From the NCBI GenBank assembly GCA_914767715.1, contig OU612073.1, positions 62,001-126,000 on the forward strand: DNA of 64,000 nucleotides. The letters are read 5' to 3'. Within the stretch, counting starts at the first letter, position 1; the number at the start of each line of letters is the position of its first letter. Below, one piece after another: positions 1 to 12,000 of the stretch. The notes under the pieces were generated by a model. That model searched no databases, was not told the DNA's origin, and worked only from the letters and a program-made list of their open reading frames with translations. Source of the DNA: Membranipora membranacea (Eukaryota > Bryozoa > Gymnolaemata > Cheilostomatida > Membraniporidae). A program made the position numbers and the translations under genes.

Positions 1-944
1 CTTCTTCTACTTCTTCTTCTTACTCTGATGATGATGATGTGATCAGCTGACTGTAGATGGATTGTGTATTCAGATGTCCACCGGTATGCCCTTAATACAG
101 TATATAGAGCTTTATGACATTAATAGGTAAATTACAACATACTGCAATATTACAGTATACAGCTTTATACCAGTATATAAGTATATATATTATGTATATA
201 AATTGACAGGCACAGAGAGATTATTTCGGAGCTCATACATATGAGTTATTATCTAACCCTGGTAAGTGGGTACACACTAACTGGACAGGCAGGGGAGGTA
301 ATGTGTCGTCTACTACCTACGACGCCTAAATACTACATATGACGCCTAAATACACCACAATATACTACGTATGACTAGCACATTAAGTGCAACATAATAA
401 TAATACCTACATGAGAAAACTTTATCCTCCACGGAGACAGAGAGAAAACAGAAACATCTTTGCTAATAGCACACTTACATATATAACATTTCAGAGCAGC
501 TCTTTGGGTTAGTTTCTTATAATTACACTAGCCTATCATTTCACAATTTATCTTGATTGAAATGTTTCCTGGATGATGTTTAATGTTTCCCATCTGCTCT
601 AATTCATCTAATGTTGAGTTTATATAGAACTTCCAGATGCGTGATTGGTCTGTGATCGCTGCTGCCTTATGCACAGACAGACACAAAGTCATCACTGCTT
701 CCTCTATCTAAGTTAGGTAGTGTGTTTACTCAGAGTAAAGGTATCCTTACTCTGTTGATGATGTAGTTATTTTATCGTATAGTTAACTAATTATTTCATG
801 CTGCTGTATTTCTGATTCTATAGATGACACTGTGCTCTTTCTATCTTTCTTCTCAACATTTTATTTTTTATGGAAGTTGACAACAAAATAAAATGAAGAC
901 AACAAAACTTGTGACTAGATAACTAGAGAATAATTGTCTTTGAA

Positions 945-1048
945 GAAGCCTTTGATAGCTCAAATGATCATATCCTTTGCTATCAAGCGAGAGGTCCCGG
1001 GTTTGATTCCTGGTTCGATTCCCGCTATCGTCTCAAGAGATTTACCCT
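945..1048 (+). repeat. tRNA-derived SINE head
   Basis: The sequence reads like a decayed tRNA: an A-box-like block (TAGCTCAAATGATCATA), then a B-box region in which GGTTCGATTCC at about 1012 matches the RNA polymerase III consensus exactly, with a second B-box-like block (GGTCCCGGGTTTGATTCC) just before it. An A-rich tail follows. The acceptor stem does not pair well, so this is a pseudo-tRNA or SINE rather than a working tRNA. The doubled B-box suggests an internal duplication. Confidence 0.5.
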
Positions 1049-1395
1049 GGCTTCTCCCTACTCAAAAAAAACCACAAAATCAAAAATCAGCTTCAACCAT
1101 GACAACTCCCACAAATCACTAACATATCATACTCAGACAACTCTCATAATCACAAAACCGACTGATGGAACATACTCATCCTTATAACATCAAGGATGTT
1201 GTTTTCTATCAGTAATAATCAAAATTGTCCAGGGGCCTTTGAGCACTAGGGGTGTCAATCACCTGTTCTCTGGAGTGTACGGTCTCATACCACTACCATC
1301 CCCCCACATAAGACAGGACAAGACTGTCTGTGGTAGTTTTGTAGGTCTGTATTATCGGAAAACTTATGTATGAGGTTTACATTGAGATTTTTGTA

Positions 1396-1901
1396 TAGAC
1401 AGTTTTCTGAGCGCTTATTTATGCCTCAATTCGGAGTTGTCCTCTCTCCAGTTTGGTACTTTTAACCCACGCCGCGTAGGAAAAACCTGCTGAAAGTGGG
1501 TTATATTGAAAACCGCTAATGTGAGGATAAAAATGATTTTTGATTCAGAGTCTGCACCATTGAAACCCATGCGAGACAGGGTTTCCAAATCATTGGAGGC
1601 TTGAATGTTGATAAATCTTAATTTTAGTGACGAAATTCATGAAAGCCAAATTGTCTGCAAAACAGGTGGAAAATGCTATAAATGACTATCCAAATACTAT
1701 AATTATTTCCCAAACTATGTCCATATGAGTTTTCAATGTTGCAGATTCTGAATCAAAAATAGTTTTTATCCTATTATAAGCGGTTTTCAAGATAACCCTC
1801 TTTTCAGTACGTTTTTCCTATGCGGCGTGGGTTAAAAGTACCAAACTGGAGAGAGGACAACTCCGAACTGAGGCCTAAATCAGAGCTCAGAAAACTGTCT
1901 A
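1396..1901. mobile_element. TA-flanked MITE with long terminal inverted repeats
   Basis: The two ends are inverted copies of each other over roughly 120 bases. The left end begins TAGACAGTTTTCTGAGC and the right end closes GCTCAGAAAACTGTCTA. Matching blocks continue inward through TTTGGTACTTTTAACCCACG and GAAAACCGCT on the left. The total length is about 506 bp and there is no coding capacity. If the outer TA is the target duplication, this is a non-autonomous Tc1/mariner-type element; that class assignment is inference. Confidence 0.75.
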
Positions 1902-2098
1902 TTGAGGTGCGTCTGGTACGTTAGTTTGCCAGGAGACCCGGCTGAAAATAAACCATCTGAATAACCTGTAAACTATGATGAGTAGCAGTGATTTCATACT
2001 GGTATGAGATGAATCAGATTATATGTATTAATGGTGAATGTTTCACTTGACTCGAGTTAGGAGATGTGTAGGGTTAGGGCTGAGTATCTTATATATCC

Positions 2099-2766
2099 AG
2101 TGGTGTACTTGTGGGTAGGGCCAGGGAGGCCATGGCCCTACAACTTTTCAGGGAAGCTGCTAATTCTGAAAAAACCCCAAAAATTGTAAATATTATGAAT
2201 GGATTATACTGATGTACCTGTTTTCATTGGCAAATTTATGCTTGGTTTAAGGTTTAGAATTCATCAATGCATTTAAACCTGAAACATGTGAGCTATCCTT
2301 CAGCGCCATGGTACCCTCAAACACACCTCTGCTCCAATATGGGCAAGGCTCGAACAAGCAGTCTGTTAACACTGAATTTTCAAAAAAGTATATTGCTTCA
2401 AGACGCGGTAAAACCTACCTCTATTTTTTTTAATTTGAACCCCCCCCCCAACACTTTCTAGAGTGAATTTGAAATTTAAATGCAAAAACCAGGAACACGC
2501 TTTGTCTATCCTCAAGTCGAAAGAACTGAAAAATGTTTATCGCAGAAAAGTATCAATCACAGTACAGTAGAGATCAGACATGTCACTCAAATTCGATCGT
2601 CACTGTAGCCAATAGCTAGTCAATCCCTTCCCAATTAGGGCTAGAACGCTTAGAGATTGCCTCAATTTTTCAAATTTTATCTGAGGTTGGCCTCCCGTAC
2701 CTCCCTTGTGTGAGGGCGCCATAGTGCCCCTCCCGCACCCACCCTGCCTGCTCCTACCACTTTGAA
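2099..2766. mobile_element. Possible DNA-transposon remnant with imperfect terminal repeats
   Basis: The left end (CAGTGGTGTACTTGTGGGTA, then GGCCAGGGAGGCC) resembles the GC-rich termini common in hAT-like elements. Near 2700-2766 an inverted, diverged counterpart is seen (GCGCCATAGTGCCCCTCCC, then CTCCTACCACT). No clear target duplication was found and the interior does not code. Two unrelated insertions would look the same. Confidence 0.3.
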
Positions 2767-4099
2767 ACCCATGAATACAGCCCTCTGTATATCGTCTATA
2801 ATTTTGGTATCAGTCTGTTATTCTATCATCTTTTGATCTACCAGCCAACTATGACTAATAAAAATATTCTTATCAGTAATGTCAGAGTTGCATTGGGTCC
2901 ATCTTTCTTGCTACTGCAATTGAAGACGGGGCTGTGCCAGTCCTTCCTTATTCCCACATGATATAGTTGAGGTTGAGAAGGTTACTATAACTACTTAGAT
3001 TTACAGCCAAGCGTAGAGTGATTCTGCCTCGTACTGGATATAAACAATGGGTTGCGCCTATCGATGATCAATCATTCTGCTAAGAAGTTCCGTTTATCCC
3101 TGTCAAGTTTACATATTTGCTCACATTATGAATGTAATGTGAGTGACAGAGAGAGAGATAGAGGGCTTTATTATACTGTGTAGAGAGAAGAGGTTCTCAC
3201 TTATCGGGTACACGAGATCTCAGCTACACCATAGGAGCTTCTGTGGATATAAATCTCACGCCGCCAGTCACTCTCACTTAACACAGATCATTGTAAGTAC
3301 AGTTGTATACACACTTATATATATACATACACTTACACATATACACACTAACATACATATCTCTAACAGGGAGAGACTTCTACTTCAGGCTGATTCTGTT
3401 TGTACTGATATCACAGAGGGCTGCTCCTCATCACCTCAATGTTGTCTCTATTCCCAAATAGCAGAAATTCACTAAATCAGCGTTTCCATTCACACAATTC
3501 CACAATTCTTTTCAATTTGAATGACGATGCTACGGATTCAACTCAAATTCAATTCATTAAACTCTCGCAAGTCACCATGCATTGGATTCAATTCAAGACT
3601 CAATTCCGTCACCATTGTTTTATCCCAATTATAATTAAAAAACTCCAAAGCCTGTCTCCCTAAGCACAAGAGTTAGTTAAGGATGGAGTGACAAGCCCTC
3701 CACTGCCAAACGTCCAATTTAATTGCCGATGTAGTGGTTATCATTAATGGCCAATAAGTAAGTCATATGAATTGTGCTTGACAGGACAGTGCCCTTGCAT
3801 GTGATAACATCTGCCTCCTTGATAAATATTGTTAGTGAATTGTTTGGAGAGATCAGCAGAATTTGTCATCAATAGTATTCAGGTTCAATTCAGGTGTTGG
3901 TGTGGGAAATTTGGATTCAATTCAACTCAATTCAGAATCTAGATCCAACTCAAAATTCAGATATTATGGTGAATAGAATTATTACATCACTGGCAAACAG
4001 AGAGATCTGATTAATTGTCTGTTGTGATAGTCTACTCACACAATTTGTTTTAACATAGTTTGTTTCTGATTTAGTTGCTGACTTTGAGACGAAGAAGAG

Positions 4100-7000
4100 A
4101 TGAAGTATATATTACTTATATCTGCAGTTATCTGCTGCTTCAGTATCTCATCTCACGCGATGAATAGAAATAAGCGACAGCAGTCCCTCGATGAGATGCT
4201 CCAAAGTCTCAAAGGTAGGTCTCACAGTGTTCTGAGTGAGTGGGAACTGGTGGCAAAAAAATATAGAGGGGGAACCTTTAGAACACAGTTCCCACTGGAT
4301 TCTGTTCAAATACAGTGTCAAGTTGTCTCTTTTGACCAGATATCAAACATACTATTACAAATCCATATTCCTGCATAATTTGATCTAGAAATTGCAAAAA
4401 TTCTCAAAATGATTTTCAACCCAGAGAGTAGAGTACTCGCAAAGAAAAAAGTCAACTTAGACCACTGACATTATTTATCTCAGTGTGCTATAAGTCAGCT
4501 GATTAACTGAATATTATGAACCGCAATTTAAGAGATGTTTTTCAAAGAAACCAGCCAAAACCTACTTCTTCTTGCCATTAAATTAAAATCATCCTCACAT
4601 CAGTATTATCTTTTGAATTAATTAAACAAAAATACTGGCGCGCTGATTCCTGGAGGTGGCGTTATTGTCGTTATGTATATCTGTGAGATCTCACTAATAT
4701 CACAGCCAGAGATTTCCTCTCCTCTATAAATTCATTCATCTATAAGAAGAGTTTGGTGATATTAGAGTGTCACATATAGCCTGACCCTCTCTGGGGTCTG
4801 ATCTCAGTATAGGACAGATTTCCTCTCTGGGGGTGTGACCTCAGTATAGGACAGATTTCCTCTCATATAATCACTAACTTATCCTGACTGGTACTGTACT
4901 GGTATCTGGTACAATAATAGCTCTATAATGTGTCAAAACATGTAAATATTCACTAATATCCACTATTATAAGTGAATATTATTCACCATAATAGTCACTT
5001 ATATTGACGATACGGAGGTCACCATGAATTAATGTATGAATAATTTGGCTTATAGTGTTATTTGGTAATTCTTACTACAAAAAGTGATCTGCTCTCAGAT
5101 TCATAGAATATGCACAATGAGGTTTTTTTATTATCATATCGCTGTGTCTTCACCTTTGTCTTAGCATAGCAGGATATAACCTTACCAGTTTTCCTACTGA
5201 GAAACATCCTTATTATAAATCTACCTAGTCTGAGCCCCCCAGACTTTTGCCCACCGCCCGACGGCCCCTAGCTGTTAATCAGAAATCCTCAAAAACTCTG
5301 TATGCTTAAAAACCAACTCCATCAATTCATGACAGACAATACTAAAGAGATGTAAATATACACTAGAGTTTAGTGTGTCCCTGGTTTTGGGGATCTCAAT
5401 GTAAGCTGGCGCAAATATCGGCAAGCTGACATATCCATGGCTGGTATTAAACAAACACAGTGTCAGATTCCTCCTCCACACTGACCGATTTCAGCTACAT
5501 AGTGACTTCTATACTATGGAAATCATTGTATTGTTGAGTGATTTGTTTTGTTTCTGCATATAATATAAGGTTATATTTTGTTTTTGCTTATAATCCACAA
5601 AACTTCAGTTTTGTGTTTATGATTAATGCATGTGTGTATAAAACCCCATATTCAGTGCCTCATATCACTTTTTCAAAGGCATTTCTAGTATAAGGTTATA
5701 ATTGGCCGTTATTATACTTGTGTAGATATGGACTGGACAGGCTCAGGCAATAATAATGGTAACGGTAATACAGATGGTGGTAACCATGGAAACGGACAGG
5801 GTAACAATGATGAAGAAGGAGGTAATAATCAGGGGAACGGACCAGACTGGCCTTATACAGGAAACTATGATTATACAAAGTGGATAAATGGAAACGGTGA
5901 CGGAGACGGTCCAAATGGTCAGAATAACACAGGTATATAAATACTCTGATAGTATTACCTGGTTCTATAGAGTCTTAAAACTTTTATTAAAAGTGAATTC
6001 TAGATACCAATCTCGTTTTGAGCAACCTGCCTAGCTATACAGGTTGTGGACTAGCTATACAGCTAGCTGATCCCTACCGACGGGCCGGTGTGCCGGGGTC
6101 AAGAGTCTGGGGGCCCCAGACCAAGGAGTAAAAGACTAATTGATTCCCTTCTGTGCCCTCAAGCAAATACAGCTTGGTGACGATTCAATCCTGTATTGAA
6201 TCATCAATATGACACATCCACATATTGTCATGTTGCTGCGCTGTCATGTTGCTGCGCTGTCATGTTGCGGCGTTGTCATGTTGCTGATATGTGTCTCTCT
6301 TGTTTTGACTAGGACATAATAACGGTCAGAATAACGAGGGAGGAGAGAATGGTAATAATAACTCAGGAGACAATAATGGTAACTGGAACAGGGGCGGATA
6401 CAACGGGAATAACAACGGAGGGTCGGGTAATGGTAACGGTAATACAGGGGGCGGATATAATGGTAACAGTAACGGTCAGGGAAACACTGGAGGTGGTAGA
6501 AACGGTAAGTCTTGTGAAACATCATCCGTATACGACAATATTCTCAAGTTTTATAAGTAAAAGCGTCTTGTTCCCTTTTTTTGATAAACATTGAGAATGA
6601 AACTGAGCGTGGCTTAATCAAAAAGTCAGTGATGCAATGGTACCTTTGATCATCAGCATCTGGGATCTGACATAAGTTGGAGTCACTAATTTGATCACGT
6701 TTTTTAGTTTTGAGCAGAATTTATGGTATTAAAGCAATGATTTAACCTGCAAGATAACTAGCGTTCCCTCTGAGTACAGTGTCTCTGCTGTTGTTTTATA
6801 GTTGAAGATGAAAATAATATCTTTATTTCAGGACAAGGAAATGGAAATGGAAATGGTAACAACAGAGGATCAACAGAGCCAAGTAATACTGGTAAGTGAC
6901 ATACTGGGCAATGGATATAGGATTATTTAATAATAATTTGTAATTTGATCATTGAATACAGATTTGTTTATGCGACAATCTTCTAACTTGCTGATCTATA

Positions 7001-7380
7001 CTACCCATCTAAGCCATATGTTTAACAAGATCTTTATTGCCAGACTCATCATCAATGATTGCTTAGTAATTGTAAACGACAACAAGAGTTTTATGACAGA
7101 AAATCACTAAGGAGTTGTGCCTCCTTTGACAAAAGCTGGGCAACTCCTGAGAGAATCATATTAGCTGATTTTTATTGCTGATATTTTAGATGTGAAACCT
7201 GTTACCGACGGTAAGAAAGATGACTTTGTTGATTCTTCGGCTAATCAGAATAATAATCAGCACAATGATGAGGATGGGAAGCTTTATAAGATATTAGGAT
7301 ATAATGGGTTCAGTCCTTCTACCGTCAGCTTATCAATGCTTCTTATGATGCTTGCTGCTGCTATTGTGCTGCTTCGTTAA
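4100..7380 (+). CDS. Secreted, probably GPI-anchored Asn/Gly-rich protein
   Basis: Five exons join in phase: 4100-4214, 5726-5932, 6313-6504, 6832-6891 and 7190-7380, giving about 254 residues. The start opens a clear signal peptide (MKYILLISAVICCFSISSHA). Residues 39-191 are a low-complexity region built of GN, NGN and GNNN runs with scattered Trp and Tyr. The last exon is acidic and Asn-rich and ends in a hydrophobic tail (SMLLMMLAAAIVLLR) with no charged segment after it except one Arg, as in a GPI-anchor signal. All four introns are phase 1, so internal exons could be added, lost or skipped without a frameshift. Composition suggests an extracellular matrix or cell-coat protein; no known domain is visible and no function is claimed. 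Two overlapping polyadenylation signals lie downstream. Confidence 0.75.
5226..6125. repeat. GC-rich inverted repeat pair flanking exon 2
   Basis: A GC-rich block at about 5226-5283 (with CCCCCCAGACTTTTGCCC and CGCCCGACGG) has an inverted, imperfect counterpart at about 6057-6125 (with CCGACGGGCCGG and GAGTCTGGGGGCCCC). Both are far richer in G+C than their surroundings. They bracket the second exon of the Asn/Gly-rich gene. They could be the ends of one element or two insertions of the same MITE. Confidence 0.45.
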
Positions 7381-7743
7381 GCTTAACTAAACTAACTGCT
7401 ATCACTCCTTAAATACTTGAAACAGCAAAGTTGCTGCTCATTTTTTAAATCAAACAAATAACGCTATATCTCTTTGTATGCCATCTATGTGAGGTGCTTG
7501 AGTTGTGTCATTGTGTTGTCATTTTTTATTTGGCTCTGCTGCTTTTATTTTAAGTTTGCCGCCTTTCGATTGGTTTTAACTTTCAGACATTTAAACTGTT
7601 TGCCATATTAACTTGCTACCTAGATGAATCATGGAATGATGTATTATTTGTATAATCACTAATGTTTACAGCATGAGAGGCTCTCAGCATATTTTGTCGC
7701 ATGATATCTTTCGACTCAACTTTCTTTCATATTAAGCATAAAC

Positions 7744-7762
7744 AATAAAAGTCAACAATAAA
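7744..7762 (+). promoter_or_regulatory. Tandem polyadenylation signals
   Basis: Two AATAAA hexamers lie at 7744-7749 and 7757-7762, about 370 bases after the stop of the Asn/Gly-rich protein gene. This is a usual distance for a 3' UTR end. It also separates this transcript end from the Thr-rich exon downstream. Confidence 0.5.
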
Positions 7763-8335
7763 AGATTAGATTTTTGGAAAGTTTACAGTAATATGATTCG
7801 AAGGTAAAGTTTCAGACTGCTGGCACAAGCATATTGTTACAGAGTTTTCCTCATTGTAAGAGGACGAACTCAACACTTGTTAGTAAACTGTAGATTGAAT
7901 ATATTAGCGTGTGGAGGTTACACGCTTCGCTCCTTATATAAACTTGTCACTTGTTGATAGTGATGAGTCGGGGCGTGTATTACTATAGTCTGAGCTCCTT
8001 TCTATAGCCTTTGCGGTATCTTCGGGTGTCTTCTCCCTGCCTATCAATCATTTAATCATTATATGATACATATACTTACTAATAAATCTTTAATATTAAT
8101 ATTAATATAAGCCTATGTTTTGTACAGATACATGCAGAGTGAATGTCTATCATCATCTAAATTACCTGTAGCTGATCATACTGAACAAACCTTTGAGTAA
8201 TCGGTGAATAGCTGCTCTACAACTGCCCCACCTCAGAATATTTCTTTTCATATCCTTTTCATATAAGTGAATGTTATCACGCACTTGAGTTCAACACTTT
8301 TGATGTGAGTTTCTTCATAACATTTATTTCAGCAG

Positions 8336-9084
8336 ATATGAGGGACTCTGTTACTTCCTCTACTACAACAAAAACAACAGCAACATCAGCAACCTCTTCA
8401 GCTGCAACTACAACTGCAACAACAACTTCTACAGCTGCAACAACAACTTCTACAGCTGCAACAACAACTACTACAACTGCAACAACTACAACTGCAACAA
8501 CTACTTCTACAGCTGCAACAACGACTTCTACAGCTGCAACAACAACTACTATATCTGCAACAATTACTAAGTCCACTGAAACACCCAAAACTATTGAGTC
8601 TACCCATACAACTATACTTGCCTCACCAACCGTCGCAGCGTTAAATACTGCTAGTACCGCATCTCAAGCTGCCTCGACAACGACAGGAACAACAACTACA
8701 TTATTTACTGCACCTACTGATCAGAGCAAGGAGACAACTCCAATCACAGCTGAGTTTGTTGTGGAGTTCAGAGCAGGGGGAGATAACGAAGGACGTAATA
8801 ATGGAGAGAATAACATCGGAGGAATCAATGGTCAGTGGAACGGAGGAAGTAATAATGGTAATAACAACGAGGGTGGGTTTAATGGTAATGGTAACGGGGG
8901 AGATAATACCCAGTTTGATCTGTCAGAGTTTGATCTGTCAGAGTTTGATCAGTCAGAGTTTGATAATATGAGTGAGGAAGAGATCAATCGGTATCTTCAG
9001 AGTTTATCCTCAGCTTCTGTCAGTCACTGCTGCTTCAGTTTACTGCTGCTGCCTCTCATAGCGGGTCTCTTATCACTCTTATAA
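8336..9084 (+). CDS. Thr-rich mucin-like exon with Asn/Gly-rich block and GPI-type tail
   Basis: One open exon of about 249 codons preceded by an acceptor and closed by TAA. In order it encodes a Thr/Ala/Ser-rich stretch of about 130 residues made from short repeats (TTTSTAATTT type, likely O-glycosylated), a linker, a GN-rich block very like that of the upstream gene, three to four copies of FD(L/Q)SE, and a hydrophobic C-terminus (CCFSLLLLPLIAGLLSLL) that looks like a GPI signal. No signal-peptide exon was found between 7381 and 8335. The exon starts in phase 1, with the same G|AT-ATG junction as exon 2 of the 4100 gene, so it may be an alternative last exon of that gene (about 287 residues with its signal peptide). 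The acceptor is a CAGCAG tandem, both choices being in frame. Confidence 0.65.
8399..8575 (+). repeat. Coding ACA/GCA-rich tandem repeat
   Basis: Imperfect units such as GCAACAACAACTTCTACA repeat through the Thr-rich part of the exon. Because the unit is a multiple of three, changes in copy number would alter mucin-domain length without a frameshift. Long apparent ORFs on the opposite strand (poly-Val, poly-Cys/Ser) are shadows of this repeat. Confidence 0.75.
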
Positions 9085-12000
9085 AAGATAACTGCGTCGA
9101 AAACGTGTCATATCTTAGTAACAGTCAGTAGCTAATCATCAGTTTGTTTACCACTGATGAGTTGGCTTGGAGCTAATTTTAGGTAAAATTAATTTCTAAT
9201 GAACAATACTTTTCACATATCATTTCTGCTAGTCAGCTTTTGCAATGATTAAAAACCATATATTTTGATTTTCTTTTAGAGAATACGCTAAAAAAATATA
9301 ATTTACATTTACTGTATGTTAATTCTTTTTATTTCAAATTTAATTCTTTATTTCAATTACTGTTGAAGCCTTAACACATGATCCGTAAACCTCCAATTAT
9401 CGATTAAATCTGATTAAAATCTGAACTCAGTATTTTAATAAACTCTGGGAGAGTTATTCACTATAAGATGGAAAAAAGCAGATTTCATGGTAGATGACTG
9501 AATCTAATAGGAAGTACCTAGAGGTTCCTTCCAGTCATTTCTAGTAAATTTATAAAGATCTCAAATAACAAAAAATCAAACCAGAGCAAAATTGTTAGCA
9601 ATCTGACCACGTACATGACTGTGACGGTAGAATGCTACATCAAGATTAGGGCCTGAAGTCTTCCAGTATCATCAAACCTAAATAAGTTAACAACTCATGG
9701 TTGGGGGGTGGGGAGGGGGGTTACTAAGCGCAGAGCAGTGTGTGCAGAGGGGTTAATCAACAAGTGTGTTATATATAAGAATTTTCACTCCATGACACAC
9801 TTTGAGAAACAAATACTGTCCAAAATTGGTCTACAATAATCATTGTCATTCAAAATACGAAACAAATCTGTTGGATCAGTGTGCATTTTTTTTATTCATA
9901 ATGCTGTTGTTGGTTGTATCAATATCCCATGATTTTTGTTGCTGTTGTATTATTATAGAACATTATTATACCATGTTTCATTATACCCTTGTATTTCAGG
10001 AACTCCATCACCTGAGAGATTGAAAGGCTATGCCTCATTAACGGTTTTGATAATCAACGATAATTTGGAAAACTTTGAAATGGGTGGTCAATAACCATTA
10101 TAGTCGGGGATCCCGGGGTCAAAATCCATGTTGAAAGTGTAAAAGCTGAGTTTCATACATTATCTAGTATAAGTGTTATATTTATGTATTCCACCATCAG
10201 AACAGGAATCACAAGGGGGGTTTCATGGAATTTCACTCATTTTAATCAGGGGGACAACTTTTTCCGTAATCAACCTTTCAGAACATAACTTAAACTTGTG
10301 ATAAAAGTTCTCAATATTTAGAGCTAATACTCTGAATCTAGTTTCCTGATACCATAAGCTTTTCATAGAAATTAAAAATAACTTACCCAGAATGTTAATG
10401 TGCTGCCAATAGCGCAACGTCATGACATTACATTAATTTTTTGTGTTTGTCATCTTTAAAGTTTTTTTTGCAATTATCTATGGACTTGTCAAATATAATG
10501 AAGCAGCAGAAATTTGTATGGATGTCTAGAGAATGATCATTGAAAAATTTATTCAGATATCTCTGATCAGTTGGAAATTATGATGAATTCAATCCGAGTA
10601 TGCCCCTTTATGAATGGAGTGAATTGACGTAACGCTATACAATGCTGATGGTATTGTGTGTAATTGTTGCAAATTCTAAGTGTTCAGCTGTTTTTAAAAA
10701 GATCTACATTAACAGAAATCCAAGCTTGAGACATTCTGAACGTTATCTTATAATTCTAACTCATTATTCAGACACAATTAGCCTGTATTTTACTATATTA
10801 TTATCATTATTTGTATTTCGTCCTCTCTTCGTAACAGATGATTCTCAACGGTGCATTTACGATGTGTTATGTCCATAGACCTACTAATAATAAGTAAGTC
10901 TATGGTTCCAACACAATGCTTGGATTATCTTGAAAGAGGACAAAGGGTCGTGTGCAATGGAGAGCGTACTAGGGCAAGCGCATAGTTTGGACGTAGAAGA
11001 ATTTCGTACTTTTTGAATGTCAATCGCAGTCACCGTCATAAAGGACAACTTTACGTGCTTCATCGCTGTGCCACGCTGCAGTGCTGCCTCTGTGAGTGCT
11101 CTCAGAACCCCGGCAGAAGGAAGATGGCACTGCTCATAAGGAATGAGAGCGAGAACAAGACTGATTTTGATCGTTATATCCAAGGTGACTCTGCCTATCT
11201 TATGAGGAACCGCAGGAGTTTAGAACTACTCATACTAAAGGTGCTGATTGCAGACTGGCTCGGTAAGTGAAAACCTAATCTATGGATCAGCGAAGCGCTT
11301 ATAGTTCAGCCGGCGTTGCCAACCACTGAACCTTAAATGATGCAGCAAACACACGGAGACTACCGCTAAGTCATTCAGCGCAAGCCGTTGCTGTTTGATT
11401 GTCATCATTATGGGGCCGGTGCGGTAACAGGGCTCAAAGTTCTCTTATAAAAAACGTTTGACTGGGCAAACATGATCCACCGAATGCTTGAATCACTCAC
11501 TGCAGTGCAGATTGCTTCAGCTACCGACTGCGTGGAACATTAACTCTCACAAAGCAGAACCGTCCGTTATTTGCAAAAATAAAACCACCCGGTTATTTAG
11601 CCTCTCTGGATTGACCCGTCATCACGGAATAGGGTTGGCCGTCTGCCGCTTGACATTAAGCTTTACTGCGGTGAGTCGGAATGGGACAGGTGGTCGCGAG
11701 GATTTTCTCTCATTGTTAAGTTAGTTTTACCTTAGTGTGCGCATGGTGTTCCACTGTGTTACTATGATGGTTATGGTGGTGATTGACGGTAAATTAACAT
11801 TCTATTCAGATGGAGCAGAATGATGGTGTACTAAGTGCCTAAGTAATTTATTTAATCTCAATTTCTTACCTCTTCATAATACATACTTTTTGATTTTAGC
11901 AACCCAATTATCATACCAGGTTTCTTATGGTGTAAACACACTTGAGAGGTTGAAACCTCAGAGGTTTGCACAACGTGAGCATTGTTAACATATATGCTGA

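Larger units (their letters stand above)
1..4099. other. Gene-free 5' region with transposon remnants
   Basis: I see no reading frame here that has splice support or resembles a known protein; the short ORFs are AT-rich chance frames. The stretch holds a tRNA-derived SINE near 945-1045, a TA-flanked MITE at 1396-1901 and a possible DNA-transposon remnant near 2099-2766. The rest is unassigned. The last few hundred bases should include the promoter of the gene starting at 4100, but no clear core element was recognised. Confidence 0.6.

Noticed and set aside
8277-8607. Long minus-strand frames rich in Val or Cys/Ser
   Set aside because: They are the antisense of the Thr/Ala-coding tandem repeat; the plus frame has the acceptor, GN-rich block and GPI-type tail.
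10884-11270. Overlapping ORFs of 99 and 85 codons on opposite strands
   Set aside because: Neither resembles a known family nor has clear splice sites; the GC-richer stretch may be an old element, but nothing identifies it.
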